Source: Atherix ibis (Eukaryota; Arthropoda; Insecta; Diptera; Athericidae). Taken from it: 64,000 nt of DNA. Made by a program: the position numbers and the translations under genes. Of the stretch, positions 60,445 through 64,000 are shown in pieces. Within the stretch, counting starts at the first letter, position 1. Each line of letters begins with the position of its first letter. The notes under the pieces were generated by a model, which was given only the letters and a program-made list of their open reading frames with translations, searched no databases and was not told the DNA's origin. The stretch lies in contig OY282605.1 of assembly GCA_958298945.1 (NCBI GenBank), positions 9,199,811 to 9,263,810 of the forward strand, read 5' to 3'.

Positions 60445-61142
60445 CGAGGTCTGTTCAAAAAGTATTTCGTCGCCTTCAAAGTAATCCCCACCAGATATTA
60501 TACATTTGTGCCAACATTTTTTCCAATTCTCGAAGCACTTCAAAAAATCATTTTTTGTGATCTTGTTCAGCTCCTCCTTCGATGCCGTCTTTATCTCCTC
60601 AATCGTAACGTAGCGTCGTCTTTTCATGGTGCTTTTCTGTTTCGGGAACAAGAAAAAGTCACATGGGGCCAGATCTAGGGAATACGGTGGCTGCGGCATT
60701 ATTAGTGTGTTGTATTTGACCAAAAATTCGCACACAAGCAACGATGCGTGAGCAGGGGCGTTATCATGGTGCAAAAGCCAATTTTTGTTCTTTCACAAAT
60801 CCGGGCGTTTCTGGCGGATTGCTTCGCGTAACTTGCGCATAACTTGCAGGTAATATTCCTTATTGACCGTTCTACCCTGTGGCAAGAACTCATGATGCAC
60901 CACGCTCCTGCAATCGAAGAAAACTGTAAGCAAAACCTTCACATTCGAACTTGGCGCGCTTTTTTCGGTTTTTGCTCGTGCGACAGCTTCCATTGGGATA
61001 ATTGAGCTTTAGTTTCCACGTCATAACCATAAACCCATGATTCGTGTAGCAAATTTGGGTCGTCATCTGTCCTCTGGAGCAAATTGGGGTCGCTCCAAAT
61101 TGGATTGTCATCTGTCCTTTGGAGCAAATTTGGGTCGCTCAA
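60445..61142 (-). pseudogene. mariner transposase, catalytic domain, broken
   Basis: Minus strand. SWVYGYDVETKAQLSQW (~61045-60990) carries His in place of the first catalytic Asp (HESW for DESW). Then KVLLTVFFDCRSVVHHEF and RTVNKEYYLQVMRKLREAI run to KRPDL at 60793. One frameshift leads to HHDNAPAHASLLVCEF (from ~60770) and PPYSLDLAPCDFFLFP, with both remaining catalytic Asp residues 34 apart (D34D). KCFENWKKCWHKCI and DYFEGDEI follow, and the frame then reads through the TIR to 60427 because the normal stop is gone. A 45 bp (15-codon) tandem duplication, DPNLLQRTDD repeated, precedes the catalytic part at 61060-61140. Confidence 0.92.
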
Positions 61143-61159
61143 AACTCTGTCCTCTCGAG

Positions 61160-61275
61160 AAAATTTAGGTTGTCGCGGACAGATTTCAACAGCTCCTTAG
61201 CGATGTTACTAAGGAGCAGATTTCAACAGCTCCTTAGCGATGTGACAGATTTCAACAGCTCCTGTTAATGCGATG
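61160..61275. repeat. Triplicated AGATTTCAACAGCTCCT
   Basis: AGATTTCAACAGCTCCT starts at 61181, 61218 and 61247; the first two copies continue TAGCGATG. The set lies inside the nested mariner at its deleted N-terminal region. Confidence 0.93.
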
Positions 61276-61822
61276 CTATTTTTGATCAAAAAATGCGCAA
61301 AAATTGAAGACAAGCCAAAACACGTCCACGCAAAGCAGCTGTCAAAAATTAACTGAACATTCAAAATGCCCGAACTTGTCGGCATAAGAGGAGACCTCGT
61401 AGAGAGAAAATCGAATATACGTAACCCGCGGAAATTCAAAATTCGCGATACTTTTTGAAGAGACCTCGTAGAGAGCTTTCAAAACGTCCAGTTGGTGTAC
61501 CTGGACTCTCATCAACAATCTCACGAACTGCTTCGATGTTTTGTGTTCAACGACAATTAATTAATCTCTTCACAGTTGTTAAAGTCAGTCAAATTATTAT
61601 TCCGACCATATTTTGTACGAAAATTGCGAATTGTAGCAGCCCAAGCTTCATTATTTTTGAAATATTGCATAACAATCAAGAACGCGATGGTCTTCCGTGC
61701 AGCGCTCCATTTTCAATAACGCTGAGCCGTCAGCTGTCGCACTGTCTTTTTTTTCTGTTGGTAACACTTTACCGCATAATTGGCGCAAAATTCAAATCTT
61801 GCATGTAGTTTGGGACAATCTA

Positions 61823-62690
61823 CATATATATGATACATGACCCCAAATCATTATTTTACCACCCTTACGGCTTCGGACAGGTATTAGACATTTTCGCTTT
61901 TCTTTTCATTTGGTAAAGACTTAAAGTACTTATTTCCTTAGGACCATAACGAAGAAAGTCCATATAATATTCTAATTTAATTTGGATCAAGTATTCAGGT
62001 TTTTCTTTAAACTTTCAACTCACTAAAAATGTATCTCTTCATTCAAAATATTTTTAGCTCCTATTTTAGGATTAATTTTAACCATTTTCTAACCTTCTTT
62101 AAGAGCCATAACCCACTTTCTTCCGAGGCATTTTTCTGTTCAGTTACTTCGGAATTCAATTCTTTACTTTTTGTTATAATTTTTTTTGGAACAACCTCCA
62201 GTTTTTGCTTATCTTACACGGCTTTTCGTAAGTTTTACAAAACAAGTTCATTTTTATTAGGTGCAGCATGTCTTTTTGTGTTGGCAATAACAGAATTACG
62301 TATGTGTATATCGGTGTGCCTGTAAAGTGAAGAGAAGAGTTCTGCTTTTGGCCGCCAGACGCTGAAATATTTTCGAACTTTAAAATGTCTTCGAATAATA
62401 CGCGTTTGCATTCAATTTAGTAATAAATAATGTTGTAGATAAACTACACTGTTAAATACTTTTAATGAAAATTCAGTTAAGAAATTGTCTAAACAATTTA
62501 TTTAAATAAAATATTTTTTGAATTTTCTCATATATAACATATTTATTTAAGAAAAATATTGTAGAATGTTCGAAAAAATTATTATTATTTTCGAAAAGTG
62601 CATGCACTAACGCCAATGAAGAATCTTAGCTATATGTCAGCTGTTTTTATAGAAGCTCACATTATAGTGGTTCAACAAAATGACTGTGGT
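61823..62690. other. Spacer
   Basis: A 98-codon plus frame (62029-62325) is Phe/Ser/Leu-rich with no known motif. Nothing else recognised. Confidence 0.45.
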
Positions 62691-62694
62691 GGCG

Positions 62695-62900
62695 CTACAG
62701 TTTAATATAGGCAAAATAAGAGCCGCTTTTCACATATCTGGAACAACCCATCAAAGCTTCCATGTCTCGGAAAAAGGCGGAAACTCTTCTAACACCAATT
62801 TCGAAGTTTTGTAGAAGTTGTTCCGACCTTCTTTCTTCACTGATCGAGTGACACGTAATAAGTGCTGCCTTCTTTAGATTATTATATTTATAGGGCACAT
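62695..62900 (-). pseudogene. Ty3/gypsy gag-like fragment
   Basis: The minus frame reads LKKAALITCHSISEERRSEQ, LLQNFEIGVRRVSAFFRDM and EALMG. It resembles the capsid C-terminal block of insect gypsy Gag (LKxALIxRLxxSEExRLxQLL...GDRKPSxFLRxLxxLAG). The helix pattern and spacing fit; identity is moderate. Its orientation is opposite to the pol pieces, so it belongs to another insertion or to an inverted part. Confidence 0.6.
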
Positions 62901-63109
62901 ACGAAATTTACTATCGTCCCCTAGTCCAATCAACTGCTCGACCTGCAGTGATCAAACTTCAGGTATATTGTACCAAAAGGACAAGCAATCTACACTTGGT
63001 TCGATCCGTCCTCTATCTCAGTAGCCATGTTAAATTATGACACTAACAAAAGGGATGTAGTCCAGAATACCACCAACCAATACCGTTTATATGGTACGAA
63101 TGCCAATTT

Positions 63110-63276
63110 TTTTTGTACAAACAGAACTGAAAAGTTGTTCTCATATTTTTATACGGGATAGGTAGAAAAATATCTAAAAATAGAGTTGTTGGAAGGAATC
63201 TCAAAACTGTCAGAGTACAGATCGGCAATACTGTTAAGGATATTTCAGTGAACAGATTAAAACCTGCTCATATGAG
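63110..63276 (+). pseudogene. Ty3/gypsy integrase C-terminal fragment
   Basis: FVQTELKSCSHIFIRDR (63112-63162) is the (F)VxxxLxxCSHVFVR block. After a stop and a short deletion, KTVRVQIGNTVKDISVNRLKP and AH follow (63206-63271), matching the (G)KxxxVSxDRLKPAH end of gypsy integrases. Position and direction fit the RT and RNase H pieces at 59 kb. Confidence 0.8.
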
Positions 63277-64000
63277 TAATTTAATTGATATCATCAAATT
63301 AAAATAAGAAAACAATAATTGAAAATAATTTTATCTATATTTACACATAATTTTATCTCACCATATTTACACCTGGCGGCGATAAATTGAACAACATGTA
63401 TATTCTAGTTTTCGTACAATAATGTACTTTTTTTTTCCTAAACCTAAGAGCGTAATTAATATGCATTTTAATTCACTTATTTTAAAGAGAAATATAATTT
63501 AAACATATAGAGTTTTTAATTAAGGATGCTCAATCTTCAAAATTAAATAAACAGAGTTGTTTGTGGATTAACGTACATGCTATAACCAGTAAGTGCGCTG
63601 TTGCAAATTTTTTTTTTAACGTAGAGTGGCCTATCGTAGTAGTTCTATCATCTAAGCATGTTTAGCAAAGACATAATCCCAATATGGCGGAAGAATTTTA
63701 GCTAAGATAGACCAATAGAAGACAGCCATTTTATTCACAATTATTGGAAAATGGAAAAAGTAAAAAGCTTAAAGAAGAAAAAATACGCAAATTATTATAT
63801 TTTAATATTTAAAAAAAAAACAATATTTACTCCAATATTTTCTCTTTATTTAAGAGAAAATATTTAGAATAAAAAATGAAACTAAAAAGAAGAAGAAAAT
63901 TTTGTCTTAATTAAATTTTTTAAATAAATTCTATAGAATAAAATCGTGTCGAAAAATTACATTAGATAGAATTGTTGCCCATTTGCAAAGGGAAAAAACT
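63277..64000. other. A/T-rich spacer, possible LTR remnant inside
   Basis: Contains the TTTAGCAAAGACATAATCCC phrase at 63661-63680 and the following AATATGGCGGA, repeated from 58.9 kb. No coding frame recognised to the window end. Confidence 0.45.

Larger units (their letters stand above)
60445..61468 (-). mobile_element. mariner (D34D) inserted into the family A element
   Basis: TIRs CGAGGTCTGTTCAAAAAGTA (from 60445) and, in reverse complement, CGAGGTCTCTTCAAAAAGTA (to 61468) match at 19 of 20 bases, flanked by TA (60443-60444 and 61469-61470). A second copy of the right terminal sequence lies inside at 61391-61406. The length of 1,024 bp is about 250 bp short of a full mariner, and the N-terminal coding part is lost. 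Family A coding similarity continues on both sides across the insertion point, so this is the younger element. Confidence 0.93.
59962..61820 (-). mobile_element. Family A Tc1/mariner element with TIRs, host to a nested mariner
   Basis: The left end GAGTGTCCGAAAATTCACGC (59962) and the right end, whose reverse complement is GATTGTCCCAAACTACATGC (ending 61820), match at most positions over 24 bases. Each is flanked by TA (59960-59961 and 61821-61822). On the minus strand, N to C: VMQYFKNNEAWAATIRNFRT (61700-61600), IVDESPGTPTGRF (61525-61480), then the inserted mariner. After it come RIIMKDLHL, stop, AYKVQ, TQEMKPTDYAQRMELGEWIM (60435-60320), a shifted EAHF region, IWGSQNPRVIVEEQMHLQ, RVTVCYGFWVDGIIGPFFFE (60255-60130) and LQQNGATCHTARK (60040-60000, second catalytic Asp changed to Asn). 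The part after this is deleted. Without the insert it is ~830 bp. Confidence 0.88.
58900..63720 (+). mobile_element. Degraded Ty3/gypsy retrotransposon with nested insertions
   Basis: Plus-strand gypsy pieces lie in canonical pol order but far apart: RT (59035-59280), RNase H (59440-59725) and integrase C-terminus (63110-63276). Between the last two lies a 1.86 kb family A transposon that itself contains a mariner. A phrase TTAGCAAAGACA(C/T)AAT, two variable bases, CAATATGGCGGA occurs at about 58928-58957 and 63662-63691, flanking all pieces in the same direction. These could be LTR remnants. Gag is not found on the plus strand; a gag-like piece at 62.7-62.9 kb is antisense. Treating all of this as one element is inference. 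Confidence 0.5.

Noticed and set aside
1..64000. CRISPR arrays, operons, riboswitches, origins
   Set aside because: The repeats here lack the regular short repeat/unique spacer pattern, and all recognisable content is insect nuclear mobile DNA.

Overview
This window looks like repeat-dense, gene-poor nuclear DNA of an insect. It is very A+T rich, with long A/T homopolymers and TTG, AAC, AAG and AAT microsatellites. Everything I can recognise is insect-type mobile DNA: Tc1/mariner-superfamily transposases (mariner D34D type, and a second family whose motif spacing fits D41D), several non-LTR retrotransposons (an R1-like clade, a Jockey-like one and others), and a broken Ty3/gypsy element. The D41D spacing and the R1-like LINEs would suit a fly, but the species cannot be fixed from sequence alone. 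I see no complete host protein-coding gene, no convincing intact tRNA or rRNA, and no prokaryotic feature.

Layout. 0-0.6 kb: a possible terminal exon and a minus-strand LINE reverse-transcriptase (RT) scrap. 1.8-6.2 kb: a long array of diverged tandem units carrying a repeated ATGGCGGCG...GTTGCCAT hairpin. 7.6-8.7 kb: an island richer in G+C, without a recognisable product. 9.5-10.8 kb: a mariner with both terminal inverted repeats (TIRs) and TA target sites, scrambled inside. 11.8-12.9 kb: a short dispersed repeat family. 13.2-20 kb: three remnants of the second Tc1/mariner family (called family A here), one with its C-terminal part tandemly triplicated. 21.9-32.1 kb: almost pure A/T tandem-derived sequence with periods of about 207, 185, 270-290 and 350 bp, broken by one coding-like island at 27.6-27.8 kb. 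32.2-34.7 kb: an unidentified coding-like stretch, a Jockey-like RT and another family A remnant. 36.6-38.4 kb: a satellite-like array with alternating monomers. 40.2-42.6 kb: two different LINEs head to tail on the minus strand. 43.8-44.7 kb: a ~55 bp minisatellite. 46.5-47.8 kb: a tandem duplication. 48.2-48.7 kb: a LINE RNase H remnant. 51.2-53.9 kb: the most complete element, an R1-like LINE with the end of ORF1, a stop/start overlap, endonuclease, broken RT and zinc-finger tail. 56.0-56.5 kb: a family A remnant. 58.9-63.7 kb: a nest of elements, with a degraded Ty3/gypsy holding a family A element that in turn holds a D34D mariner.

Nothing here forms a working pathway. Every transposase, RT and RNase H seen has stops, frameshifts or lost catalytic residues. 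The most striking themes are (1) tandem duplication at nearly every scale, inside transposons as well as in noncoding DNA; (2) a strong excess of the 8-mer AGATGGCG; and (3) datable nesting of elements through TA target sites.
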